From the NCBI GenBank assembly GCA_030949985.1, contig JAUZRX010000023.1, forward strand, positions 237,052 through 301,051: 64,000 nt of DNA, read 5' to 3'. This DNA comes from Acidobacteriota bacterium (GTDB taxonomy: Bacteria; Acidobacteriota; Polarisedimenticolia; J045). Each line of letters opens with the position of its first letter. Position 1 is the first letter of the stretch. Under the pieces are notes generated by a model. The model saw nothing but the letters and a program-made list of their open reading frames with translations, did no database searches and was not told the DNA's origin. The translations under genes and the position numbers were made by a program. Below, piece after piece: positions 36,240 to 44,074 of the stretch.

Positions 36240-36540
36240 GGATTTCGAGGATCTCCACCAGGCCGAGCAACAGCAGCGTGTCGGAAACCCGCTGGGAGAC
36301 GGCCGCGTACTTGATGTCGCCGCCCGCCTCCCGGACCTTCTTGAGGGAGGCCACCAGCTCGCCGACGCCCGCCGAATCGATGTAGGGAACGCCGGCCATG
36401 TCGAGCACGAAGCGCCGCTGCCCGTTTTCGACTTCTTCGCGGAACACGTCGCGCAAACCGCGGCCGCCTTCAGGATGGACGATCTGTCCCTGGGGCTCGA
36501 GCACGCAGACCCTGTCGAGGTGGTGCACGCCGATCTTCAT
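36202..36540 (-). CDS. STAS-domain anti-sigma-factor antagonist, copy B
   Basis: 112 residues, one STAS domain. The phospho-acceptor Ser lies in 'YIDSAGVGELVASLKKVREA' near 53-72. Such proteins (SpoIIAA/RsbV class) bind an anti-sigma kinase when unphosphorylated. Paralog of the next gene: both end 'AIAAFV' and share the 'DSAG' block. Neither a sigma factor nor a kinase partner lies beside them. It overlaps the start of the SpoIID gene by 38 nt. Confidence 0.88.
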   Translation of the reverse strand: MKIGVHHLDRVCVLEPQGQIVHPEGGRGLRDVFREEVENGQRRFVLDMAGVPYIDSAGVGELVASLKKVREAGGDIKYAAVSQRVSDTLLLLGLVEILEIHASREEAIAAFV

Positions 36541-36583
36541 CGCAGCCCCTTCCTGGTCTTCAGCGAAAGCCGCCGGGCCACCC

Positions 36584-36922
36584 TCAGACGAAGGCGGCGA
36601 TGGCGGAACTCTGGTCCGGATAGATGTCGAGCACCCTGACGAGCTGGGTCACCGTCAGGGCGTCGGAGATGCGCTGGTTGACGTGGGCGATCTTCAGCTC
36701 GCCCCCCGCCTCGCGCACCCGCTTGAGGGAAGCGACCAACTCTCCCAGCCCCGCGCTGTCCATGAAGCGAACGTGTGACAGATCGAGTACCAGAAACCGC
36801 TTGCCTTCCGCCAGCTGCTCCTGGATCTTCCGCCGCACGGCCACGTCGCCCTCGCCGACCTTGATGTCGCCTTCGGGACTGAGGACCACGACCTTGCCAT
36901 GCTCCACGACCGCGATGTTCAT
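36584..36922 (-). CDS. STAS-domain anti-sigma-factor antagonist, copy A
   Basis: 112 residues, same length as copy B, with 'FMDSAGLGELVASLKRVREA' near 53-72 and 'KIAHVNQRISDALTVTQLV'. The two genes are a tandem duplication 43 nt apart with diverged N-termini ('MNIAVVEHGKVVVLSPEGD' against 'MKIGVHHLDRVCVLEPQGQ'). They may answer different kinases or phosphatases in a partner-switching pathway. Confidence 0.88.
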   Translation of the reverse strand: MNIAVVEHGKVVVLSPEGDIKVGEGDVAVRRKIQEQLAEGKRFLVLDLSHVRFMDSAGLGELVASLKRVREAGGELKIAHVNQRISDALTVTQLVRVLDIYPDQSSAIAAFV

Positions 36923-37008
36923 GCCGATGCTCTCCTGGGCTCGGGGGCTTCCCGCCCGTGACGCCTATTAAACCTCATTCTGCCCCTGAAACAAGGGCGG
37001 CGACGGGC

Positions 37009-37551
37009 TCAGAGCAGAAGAGCGTCGAGTTCGGCGGAGGGCGAACCCCGGCGCTCGAGCGTACGGAATCGGTGGCCGGTCTTGCGAGCCCCCCGCACGG
37101 ACAGGCAAAGGTGCTCGGCCTCCACCAGCACCACGACGGCCTCGGGCTCCAGGGCCTGGTTGAGATGGTCGGCGATCTCCGCGGTCAGGGTCTCCTGCAG
37201 GCAGAGCCGCCGGGCCAGCGAGTCGATCATCCGCGCGATGCCGCCGAGCCCCACGTGGGCCTCCCGCGGCAGGAATCCCACGCTCGCCTCGCCCCGGAAG
37301 GGCAGCAGATGATGGGCGCAGAGCGAGGTGAAGCGAACGCCCCGCAGCACCACCGGCCCCCGGGCCCTTTCGACCTGGATCGGTTCGAGGAACGACCGTG
37401 GATCTTCGCCATATCCCGCCGCCAGGTCCTCGGCCCAGGCCCGCGCCACACGCCGGGGCGTGGCGTCGAGCACCTCCGGGTTCGCCCCGCGACCGTCGAG
37501 CACCCCGTCGAGAAAGAGCCGGATGCCCTGCTCCATCTTCTCGCGGTTCAT
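37009..37551 (-). CDS. folE: GTP cyclohydrolase I
   Basis: 180 residues. Zinc and catalytic residues: 'FTSLCAHHLLPFRGEASVGF' (Cys and two His) near 74-93 and 'VVLVEAEHLCLSVRGARK' (second Cys). It converts GTP to 7,8-dihydroneopterin triphosphate, shared by folate and queuosine routes. ATG 37551 overlaps the queD stop (ATGA). An open reading frame extends upstream without homology. Confidence 0.95.
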   Translation of the reverse strand: MNREKMEQGIRLFLDGVLDGRGANPEVLDATPRRVARAWAEDLAAGYGEDPRSFLEPIQVERARGPVVLRGVRFTSLCAHHLLPFRGEASVGFLPREAHVGLGGIARMIDSLARRLCLQETLTAEIADHLNQALEPEAVVVLVEAEHLCLSVRGARKTGHRFRTLERRGSPSAELDALLL

Positions 37552-37910
37552 GACGCGCTCTCCAACTCGCCCCGGTAGAGCGCCGAAGCGCTCTCCACTT
37601 CGAAGAGTTCCACCGAGCGCAGCCCCGGCACTTCCTCCCGCAACTGGCGGTAGATCCAGACGGCGATCCACTCGGCGGTGGGATTTTCGATCAGGTCGTT
37701 GATGTGCCGGTGATCGAGCCGCTGGAGAATCCGCCGATCGACGATCTCGTCGAGATCGAAGAAATCGATCACCATGCCCTGCACGGGATCGATCTCCCCT
37801 TCCACCTCGACGATGAAACGGTAGCTGTGCCCGTGGAGCCGCCGACACTTGCCCGGGTGCCGGGGAAGCTGGTGACTGGCCTCGAAGGTGTAGCTGCGGC
37901 GGACGATCAT
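37548..37910 (-). CDS. queD: 6-carboxy-tetrahydropterin synthase (QueD) / PTPS family
   Basis: 120 residues. Zinc-binding His in 'FEASHQLPRH' and the C-x3-H-G-H motif in 'GKCRRLHGHSYRFIV' with catalytic Cys near 22, which favours QueD over the mammalian-type PTPS. 'DFFDLDEIVDRRILQRLDHR' and 'NPTAEWIAVWIYRQL' complete the T-fold. It makes carboxytetrahydropterin for queuosine. Overlapping starts on both sides (folB upstream, folE downstream) form a coupled pterin operon. queC and queE are not in the window. Confidence 0.88.
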   Translation of the reverse strand: MIVRRSYTFEASHQLPRHPGKCRRLHGHSYRFIVEVEGEIDPVQGMVIDFFDLDEIVDRRILQRLDHRHINDLIENPTAEWIAVWIYRQLREEVPGLRSVELFEVESASALYRGELESAS

Positions 37911-38284
37911 GCGTCCATCTCCTCCCGGCTCATGCGCAGCTCGACACCCACGGTATCGACCATGCCGTCGAGCACCGGCGTCTCCTTGCGCACGCTGACC
38001 TCCACTTCGCGGCAAGCGGGAAAGGTTTCGAGCAGCTCCCGGCACAGGCGCACCACCAGGGTCTCGATCAGGTGGAAGGAATTCTGGCGCCCGACCCGCA
38101 CCACCAGGTCGTGGACCTCCCGGTAATCGATGGTGTCCTCGATGCGATCGGACTCCGCCGCACGGGCGACGTCGGAGGTCATCCACACGTCCACCCGGTG
38201 GCGAACGCCGACTTTTCTTTCGAGACGGGTCAGGCCGTGAAACGCGTGAAAGCGGATCCCGGCCACCGAGATCCGACCAAGCAT
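37907..38284 (-). CDS. folB: Dihydroneopterin aldolase
   Basis: 125 residues. 'RISVAGIRFHAFHGLTRLE' near 4-22, 'SDRIEDTIDYREVHDLVVRV' and 'NSFHLIETLVVRLCRELLE' (catalytic Glu region) match FolB. It cleaves dihydroneopterin to 6-hydroxymethyldihydropterin in folate synthesis. ATG 38284 has GAGGAG upstream; the 14 codons before it are not part of the family. First gene of folB-queD-folE. Confidence 0.92.
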   Translation of the reverse strand: MLGRISVAGIRFHAFHGLTRLERKVGVRHRVDVWMTSDVARAAESDRIEDTIDYREVHDLVVRVGRQNSFHLIETLVVRLCRELLETFPACREVEVSVRKETPVLDGMVDTVGVELRMSREEMDA

Positions 38285-38401
38285 CGCAGGGGCTCCTCTC
38301 GCTCCAGGTGGGTCCGTCCGCGGCACCGCCGCAGCGAACCCTCAGGCTACAGTCACCCCCCACCCCCGGCAAGGCCCCGCGGGGCGGGCGGCCCGGCGGG
38401 C

Positions 38402-38407
38402 TATAAT
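38402..38407 (+). promoter_or_regulatory. -10 element upstream of trpS
   Basis: A perfect TATAAT 55 nt before the trpS start, in a short non-coding gap between divergent folB and trpS. No convincing -35 hexamer; the flanks are GC-rich. Confidence 0.4.
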
Positions 38408-38462
38408 CCCGCCCTTCAACGGCCCGCCCGCGGGAGCCGGCGCACGGCCAAGGGGAGCGAAG

Positions 38463-39479
38463 ATGAGCTTCAAACGGGTATTGTCGGGGGTCCAGCCCAC
38501 AGGGACCCTCCACCTGGGCAACTACTTCGGCGCGATCCAGCAGCACATCCAGCTCCAGGAGGAGACCTCCGGACCGGAAGGCGCCTTCTACTTCATCGCC
38601 AACTACCATGCCCTGACCACGATCCAGGACGCCGCGCGGCTCCGCCGACTGACCCGGGAGGTGGCCATCGACTACCTGGCCCTGGGCCTCGATCCTCACA
38701 AGGCCACGTTCTTTCGCCAGAGCGACGTGCCGGAGGTCACCGAGTGCACCTGGCTGCTGAGCTGCTGCACGGGGATGGGCCTGCTCGAGCGGGCCCACAG
38801 CTACAAGGACAAGGTGGCCCGGGGCGTCAAGCCGAGCATGGGCCTGTTCTGCTACCCGGTCCTGATGGCCTCGGACATTCTGATCTACCGCTCGACGGTG
38901 GTCCCCGTGGGCAAGGATCAACAGCAGCACGTGGAGATGGCCCAGGACATGGCCCAGAGCTTCAACGCCGCCTTCTCCTGCGAGGTCTTCGTGCGTCCCG
39001 AATGGCGTTTCGGAGCCGGTCGCAAGGTCCCCGGCCTGGACGGGGAGAAGATGAGCAAGAGCTACGACAACACCATCCCCATCTTCATGCCCGACGAACT
39101 GACCGAGAAGAAGGTCTTCAAGACCTACTTCGCCCGCATCGTCACCGACTCGAAGGGCGTGGACGATCCGAAGGATCCCGACGACACCCTGATGCAGCTC
39201 TACCGCCTGCTGGACCCCCGGGAGGCCGAGGCCATCGGCCCCGACTACGTCAAGGGCGGCATCGGCTACGGCGAGATGAAAAAACGGCTGCACGCGGCCT
39301 ACAACCGCACCTTCGAGCCGCTGCGCCAGCGAAGGCGGGAGATCGCCGCCGACGAGGCCTACGTCGAAGGGGTGCTCGAACAGGGCGCGGCCCGCGCCCG
39401 GGAGGTGGCCCGGGAGGTGATGGCCGCTGCCCGCGAGGCCACCGGCCTGAGCACCGCGGCCTCAACCCACCGGCGCTGA
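38463..39479 (+). CDS. trpS: Tryptophanyl-tRNA synthetase
   Basis: 338 residues, class I. HIGH-type motif 'PTGTLHLGNYFGA' near 12-24 and KMSKS in 'GEKMSKSYDNTIP'. 'CTWLLSCCTGMGLLERAHS' and 'MASDILIYRSTVVPVGKDQQ' are typical TrpRS segments. ATG 38463 has AGGGGAG upstream. Its 3' end overlaps the convergent sodium symporter gene by 18 nt. Confidence 0.96.
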   Translation: MSFKRVLSGVQPTGTLHLGNYFGAIQQHIQLQEETSGPEGAFYFIANYHALTTIQDAARLRRLTREVAIDYLALGLDPHKATFFRQSDVPEVTECTWLLSCCTGMGLLERAHSYKDKVARGVKPSMGLFCYPVLMASDILIYRSTVVPVGKDQQQHVEMAQDMAQSFNAAFSCEVFVRPEWRFGAGRKVPGLDGEKMSKSYDNTIPIFMPDELTEKKVFKTYFARIVTDSKGVDDPKDPDDTLMQLYRLLDPREAEAIGPDYVKGGIGYGEMKKRLHAAYNRTFEPLRQRRREIAADEAYVEGVLEQGAARAREVAREVMAAAREATGLSTAASTHRR

Positions 39480-40985
39480 CGGCTCCGGCGGCCCGGGATC
39501 GGCTCCCGGCCCCAGCGCGGCGGCCACCACCAGCACCGCCAGGGAGGCCGCCAGGGCGACGGCACCGGGGACGGTGCCCGCCGGCAGGCCCCAGCGGGCC
39601 AGCCCGTCGACGCCTCCCAGGCGCGCGGCGGTCTCCAGGCCCACGGCGAGCACCAGACCGGTGCCCATGGACAGGCAAGCCGCCCGGGCCCCCACCCGCC
39701 TCCAGCCCAGGCCCAGGGCCATCACCGGCGCGAGAGAAGCGGCGAAGACGCCGAAGGCGAAGGTCCCCACCAGGGCCACCAGATCGCCCACCAGCCCCGC
39801 CAGCACGCCCGCCGCCACCATCAGGCCCACGGTCACCAGCCGCCCCCGCACCAGCACCCGTCGAGGCCGGCGCCCCACCAGCCGGGGCAGGTCCCAGACC
39901 AGGGCCGCCGTCCCCAGGTTGACCAGGGAGTCCGCCGAAGACATCACCGCGGCCAGGACCCCGGCCAGCGCCAGTCCCGCCATCCACGGGGGCGTGAAGC
40001 CGGCAAGGAAGGCGGGCGCGGCGGCATCCGGGTCCGTCGGCAGGGCCATCGCTCCGCCGGCCACCAGGGCGGCCACTCCCAGGCCCACCGCCATCCACAC
40101 CACCACGCAGAGGGACTGGCTCAGGCCCACGGTCAGGGGCATCCAGCGCAGATCGCGAGCCTGGCGCAGCATGAAGAACTTGTGCAGCAAGTGAGGCTGG
40201 CCCAGGGTGCCGACTCCGAACAGGAAGAAAAAGCCAAAGGCCGTCTGCGCCCGGTGACCGCCGAGGGGGTCGAGAAAGTCCTTGCCGAATCGGGCCGAGG
40301 CCTCGATGGCGCCGAGGGCCGGCCCCACGCCTCCCGTGGCTCGCAGGGCGAAGACGGTGACCCCCGCCGCCGTGACGAGCATCAGCAGTCCCTGGATCAC
40401 ATCCGTGGCCACCGCGGCGCGCATCCCCCCCGCGGCGGCGTAGAACCCCACCACGGCCACTCCCAGGGCGAGGGCGGCCGGCCGGGCCCAGGGGCCGAAA
40501 TACCGGTCGAAGGCGAAGATGTTTTCCGCCACCACGCCCAGGGCCAGCACCTGGGCCGCCAGGTAGGCCACGGAGCCGAGCAGTACCGCCGTCGCCGCCC
40601 AGGCTCCGGCCGCCCGGGAAGCGAAACGCCGCTCGACGACCTGGGGCAGGCTGAGCACGCCGCCGCCCTCGGCCATCGCCCGCAACCGTCCCCCGCAGGT
40701 CCAGCACAAAGCCGCGGCGGTGAAACCGAGGGGGGCGAGGATCATCAGCGACGTGGTACCCAACCGCAGGGTCAGCCCGGGTCCCCCGATGAAGACGAAA
40801 CCGCTGAACGCCGAAGCCATGGTGGCCAGCGAAATCGTCCACAAGCCCGGCCGCTGCCCGGCGAGGAAAAAGTCCCGGGGATCGCGGGTGCGCCCGAGGG
40901 ACCAGATGCCCACTCCCAGCATCAGCGCCAGGTAGATGCCGGCGCTGACCAGGGCCGCCCCCCCCACCTGCCATCCCTCGTTCAT
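39462..40985 (-). CDS. Sodium:solute symporter (SSS family)
   Basis: 507 residues, about 13 TM helices. SSS features: 'FFLAGQRPGLWTISLATMAS' near 39-58, 'YFGPWARPAALALGVAVVG', and 'GVLAAVMSSADSLVNLGTAA' with the Na2-site Ser pair. Close in style to the pantothenate/proline PanF-PutP branch; substrate not assignable. It overlaps the small membrane gene upstream (ATGA), which may be a subunit as for PutP/DUF997-type pairs. Confidence 0.9.
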   Translation of the reverse strand: MNEGWQVGGAALVSAGIYLALMLGVGIWSLGRTRDPRDFFLAGQRPGLWTISLATMASAFSGFVFIGGPGLTLRLGTTSLMILAPLGFTAAALCWTCGGRLRAMAEGGGVLSLPQVVERRFASRAAGAWAATAVLLGSVAYLAAQVLALGVVAENIFAFDRYFGPWARPAALALGVAVVGFYAAAGGMRAAVATDVIQGLLMLVTAAGVTVFALRATGGVGPALGAIEASARFGKDFLDPLGGHRAQTAFGFFFLFGVGTLGQPHLLHKFFMLRQARDLRWMPLTVGLSQSLCVVVWMAVGLGVAALVAGGAMALPTDPDAAAPAFLAGFTPPWMAGLALAGVLAAVMSSADSLVNLGTAALVWDLPRLVGRRPRRVLVRGRLVTVGLMVAAGVLAGLVGDLVALVGTFAFGVFAASLAPVMALGLGWRRVGARAACLSMGTGLVLAVGLETAARLGGVDGLARWGLPAGTVPGAVALAASLAVLVVAAALGPGADPGPPEPSAPVG

Positions 40986-41347
40986 CGAGCGCAGGAGCGG
41001 GAGTGGACCCAGGCGTAGCCGAGAGAAGTCAGCAGAAGCGGCAGCCCCCACAGGCCGACCAACATCACCAGCAAACGCAGCACGGGATCCGCAAGCAGCA
41101 GCATCAGCCCCGCGGCTCCCGCCAGAAGACCGGCCAGGGCCACGGCGAGGGCGGTGACGACCCGGACCGCCCCCCTCCTGCCCTGCGCGACGGCGACGAT
41201 CACCGCCGGAGGCAACAGAGCCGCGCCCAGGGCCAGGGCCGCCACGCCGACGGCCCCTCCCGCCACCAGGCCCGCCAGCGCCAGCAGGGCCACGCATCCG
41301 GTCACCCAGCGGGCCACCCCCGCCCCACCCTGCGCCGCGCGGGACAC
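40982..41347 (-). CDS. Small membrane protein, probable symporter partner
   Basis: 121 residues, GTG start at 41347, four hydrophobic segments ('VALLALAGLVAGGAVGVAAL', 'AVALAGLLAGAAGLMLLLA' and others) and a terminal 'YAWVHSRSCAR'. Its stop overlaps the start of the SSS gene, so they are coupled. Small membrane partners are known for some SSS transporters; that role is inference. GAGGGCC precedes the start. Confidence 0.7.
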   Translation of the reverse strand: MSRAAQGGAGVARWVTGCVALLALAGLVAGGAVGVAALALGAALLPPAVIVAVAQGRRGAVRVVTALAVALAGLLAGAAGLMLLLADPVLRLLVMLVGLWGLPLLLTSLGYAWVHSRSCAR

Positions 41348-41355
41348 GGAGGCCC

Positions 41356-42624
41356 TCAGGTCTTCCGGCGCCTGCGGCGCTGCAACACTTCGGGCGCCTC
41401 CTTCACACAGGTCGCCAGCACGCCCAGGGAAGTCCCCAGGGCCCGCAGGCCCGTGCGTCGCAACCGGGCCGGCCGTTCGGCGAAGGCGGGAAAACCCCGG
41501 GCGTCCCGCTCGGCGTTCTCCCAGTCACGAAAGAGCCGGCCCCACTCGCTGTCGAGCACCTGCTGCATCATCCGACGGGCCTTGAGGGGGTACCAGAAGC
41601 TGTCGTGGTAGATCACGCTGGCCACGTAGGCCCACGGCGCGAGAACGGTCTTGAGCGACCACTCGATGGGCTTTTTGAGCGGGCCCCAGTAGATCTTGTG
41701 CTGCATCCGGGAAGCGAAGGTCATCTTGCGGAAGGGACCGTCGAAGTTCCAGCGTTGGGCGGCCGCCTCCTGGTCACCGGCGATCTCGATCTCCCGCGGA
41801 TCCCCCACTCCCAGACCCCGGTCGTGAGCCAGTCGGATGAACTTGATCTGCAGCGGATCGAAACCCATCATCCGCGCCGCCACCGCATCGATGGCCACCT
41901 GATCGGCGGAGGCCAGCAGCACGTTCTTGACGTGGGGCACCATGCAGCGCGGCCCGGGTCCGTCACCGGCGAAGGTGCCGTCCATCACCGCGAAGACTCC
42001 GCTGTGGATCTTCTTCTGGATCATCAGCAGGTCGACGAGGGTCTCGTGGATCACCGGGTGGGTCCAGTGACGCCGCTCGTTGAGCAGGCCGCCGAAGGCG
42101 TTTTTCATCGCCCCGGTGGTCGTGGTGAAGACGTGGGTCTTGATCGTCGGCAGGTGAATGATGTTCTCGCCGATGAAGCGGCGGGGGATGTTGAAACCGT
42201 CGGGATAGACCTCGTTGAGGCAGAGGAAGTCGTTGGCCAACTCGCCCACCGCGTCGCGGACGTTGATCCAGGGTTCGCCTTCGTAGAGATGCACGTTGCG
42301 CAAGCCATGGCGCTCGATCACGTCGAGATGCTTGTTCTCGCGCTCGCCCAGGTGGGCGTCGATCACCACCGTGCGGTTGTGACAGCCGTGGATCAGCGCC
42401 GGGTCGTAGCCATCCTGCTTGAGCGCGGAGATCACACCATCGAGCTGCCAGGGAGTGGTGGAACTGGAGGGGTAGAAGAAATGCCACGAGATGTTGATCT
42501 TCAGCGCCGTATCCACCGAAGGGTCGATCACCTCCCGGTAGTCCGCCAGGTTCATCAGGCGGTGGTAGTCCTCGAGTACGGTCGCCGGCGCCGTACGCAG
42601 GACGGCCACCTTGCTCTTGCCCAT
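41356..42624 (-). CDS. DUF362 family protein
   Basis: 422 residues. DUF362 landmarks: 'INISWHFFYPSSSTTPWQLD', 'IIHLPTIKTHVFTTTTGAMK', and 'ADQVAIDAVAARMMGFDP'. No CxxC clusters for iron-sulfur centres and no signal peptide, unlike many family members. The function of the family is unknown. The last 70 residues are basic and rich in Arg. It may be the first gene of a transcript including the small membrane protein and the symporter. Confidence 0.85.
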   Translation of the reverse strand: MGKSKVAVLRTAPATVLEDYHRLMNLADYREVIDPSVDTALKINISWHFFYPSSSTTPWQLDGVISALKQDGYDPALIHGCHNRTVVIDAHLGERENKHLDVIERHGLRNVHLYEGEPWINVRDAVGELANDFLCLNEVYPDGFNIPRRFIGENIIHLPTIKTHVFTTTTGAMKNAFGGLLNERRHWTHPVIHETLVDLLMIQKKIHSGVFAVMDGTFAGDGPGPRCMVPHVKNVLLASADQVAIDAVAARMMGFDPLQIKFIRLAHDRGLGVGDPREIEIAGDQEAAAQRWNFDGPFRKMTFASRMQHKIYWGPLKKPIEWSLKTVLAPWAYVASVIYHDSFWYPLKARRMMQQVLDSEWGRLFRDWENAERDARGFPAFAERPARLRRTGLRALGTSLGVLATCVKEAPEVLQRRRRRKT

Positions 42625-42701
42625 CGATCGATCCTCCGCTACCGCTCTGCGGCGCGCTCAAGGCGGGTGTGCGGCCGGTCCAGCCGCTACAGCCTTCGGC
42701 G

Positions 42702-43277
42702 TCACGCTCCTCCGGCCTCTTCCTCGCCGGGCCCGCTTCCGGCCGTGCCGAGCAGCCGCTGCCGCAGCCGGGAGTCGAACAGGGCCCTGAGTGCCACCCG
42801 TTCGGCGGCCGGATCCCAGCGGCGCTCGATTTCCACCAGTTTCCCCTCGGCCGGGCCGATCCGCCACAGGGCCTCGGCAGGCAGCGCCTCCACCCTCAGT
42901 CCCTTCTCGTTGATCGGGCAGATGTCCCGCCACTCCACGAGCCCTTCGGGCCCCTCCTCGATCCAGCCCAGGGCCAGTCCCTGGGTGCGGCAGACATAGG
43001 GACGGGAAGCGTAGACCCGGCAGAGTCCCCGATCATCGAGCAGGGCGCACTTCCCGGGCGGATGGGGCTCCCAGTTTTCGAAGTGGCCGGCGAAGTCGAC
43101 ACAGATGCGCAGAGCCTCGACGGAATAGACCGTCAGTCCGTCGCGACAGCAATCCGAGCAGCCGGGAGCGCAGCGCCAGTGGTCACCGAGGGCCCGGGAC
43201 CGCTTCCCGGCCGCCCCGTCGATCTGAGCATGCCAGGCAGCGAGACGTTCGAGGATCCGGCTCCGTCCCTCGCTCAC
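42702..43277 (-). CDS. YkgJ-type cysteine-cluster protein
   Basis: 191 residues from a GTG at 43277 that overlaps the DUF134 stop (GTGA). Cysteines: 'CAPGCSDCCRDG' near 36-47, 'CALLDDRGLCRVYASRPYVC' near 76-95 and 'DICPINEKG'. This is the CxxCxxCC ... RPxxC pattern of YkgJ/YcgN (UPF0153) proteins, thought to bind zinc or an iron-sulfur cluster. The C-terminus is helical and charged. Role unknown; coupled to a DNA-binding protein. Confidence 0.85.
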   Translation of the reverse strand: MSEGRSRILERLAAWHAQIDGAAGKRSRALGDHWRCAPGCSDCCRDGLTVYSVEALRICVDFAGHFENWEPHPPGKCALLDDRGLCRVYASRPYVCRTQGLALGWIEEGPEGLVEWRDICPINEKGLRVEALPAEALWRIGPAEGKLVEIERRWDPAAERVALRALFDSRLRQRLLGTAGSGPGEEEAGGA

Positions 43278-43588
43278 GAAGCCGGTCCGCCCCGGCAACA
43301 GCGCCGCACGGGCCCCCCACCGATCACCAGCGCCTGTCTTTCCACCAGTGCCCGGGCCACCCGGGCGCGCGCCTCGGTGAGGATCCGTGCGAAGGTGGCC
43401 CGGGAAACGCCCATGCGTTCGGCGGCTTGCTCCTGGTAGAGATTCTCGAGGTCGGCCAGTCGCAGGGCCTCGAGCCCGTCGAGGGTCAACTGCACCGGCT
43501 CGAGTTGACCGGCGGGCACGCCCTGGGGCTTGAACACGCCCCCCTGAAGCTTCTCGTGGACATTGCGCAGCCGCGGTGGTCGCGCCAT
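43274..43588 (-). CDS. DUF134 (UPF0251) helix-turn-helix protein
   Basis: 104 residues. 'FKPQGVPAGQLEPVQLTLDG' then 'EALRLADLENLYQEQAAERM' and 'GVSRATFARILTEARARVAR' form a sigma70-region-4-like HTH near 40-85, as in DUF134. The C-terminal 'CCRG' adds a vicinal Cys pair. ATG 43588 with GAGGAG upstream. Family members are often in iron-sulfur or molybdenum contexts; here it lies between the Cys-rich 83-residue protein and the YkgJ gene. Confidence 0.88.
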   Translation of the reverse strand: MARPPRLRNVHEKLQGGVFKPQGVPAGQLEPVQLTLDGLEALRLADLENLYQEQAAERMGVSRATFARILTEARARVARALVERQALVIGGGPVRRCCRGGPAS

Positions 43589-43714
43589 GGCTTCTCCTCG
43601 CCGCCGATCCTCCTCGGCGCCCACCCATTGTCGCGGAAAAGCGTCGACGCGACCACGGTCCGCGCAGGGGCCGCTTTCGAGCGGCGGCTCCCGCCACACC
43701 GGCTTTTCGTGGAT

Positions 43715-43966
43715 TCAGGAACCCGGGCGCCCGGAATCTACCGCGCTCTTGAAAGCGCGGTAGTAGATGCAGCCCGAACGTACGCAGCTGTCTTCTTTTC
43801 TTCCCGGCAGAACCGCCCTGACCAGGGCGATGCCGTGGTGGTTGCACAGCGTGCCCTCGACCTCCCAGCAGGGTCTTGCGGTCGCGGCCCCATGCATCAC
43901 ACAGTCGGTCTTGTCACAACCCAGGTATTCATGACAGGTTTCCACAACCCACTCCGCCGCTTCCAT
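43715..43966 (-). CDS. Small Cys-rich protein (CW-type motifs)
   Basis: 83 residues, seven Cys at 11, 17, 22, 33, 41, 61 and 66: 'CHEYLGCDKTDC', 'CWEVEGTLCNHHG' and 'CVRSGCIYY'. The 'C..x..CWE...TLC' spacing resembles the Cys-rich ends of some chemoreceptors and two-CW proteins, likely a zinc or iron site. First product after the sigma70-type promoter at 44028-44055; the start is 60 nt downstream of the -10 but has only a weak ribosome-binding site. Function unknown. Confidence 0.7.
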   Translation of the reverse strand: MEAAEWVVETCHEYLGCDKTDCVMHGAATARPCWEVEGTLCNHHGIALVRAVLPGRKEDSCVRSGCIYYRAFKSAVDSGRPGS

Positions 43967-44027
43967 CGACCCGAGACCCCAGCGGGCCGGCGGGCCGAAC
44001 GCCCCGCCGAATCAGCCTGCGGAGACC

Positions 44028-44055
44028 AATCTAACCAGGCCGTGAATATTGTCAA
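44028..44055 (-). promoter_or_regulatory. Sigma70-type promoter of the Cys-rich/DUF134/YkgJ cluster
   Basis: On the minus strand a perfect TTGACA (44050-44055), 16-nt spacer, TAGATT (44028-44033). One of the two best promoter matches in the window. It is AT-rich against the surroundings. Confidence 0.7.
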
Positions 44056-44074
44056 CGCGACGGGGGCACTCCCG

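Noticed and set aside
33216..36314. A 1032-codon open frame on the plus strand
   Set aside because: Antisense to the miaA and SpoIID genes. No domain, no start signal, low-complexity His/Gln/Pro/Arg composition.
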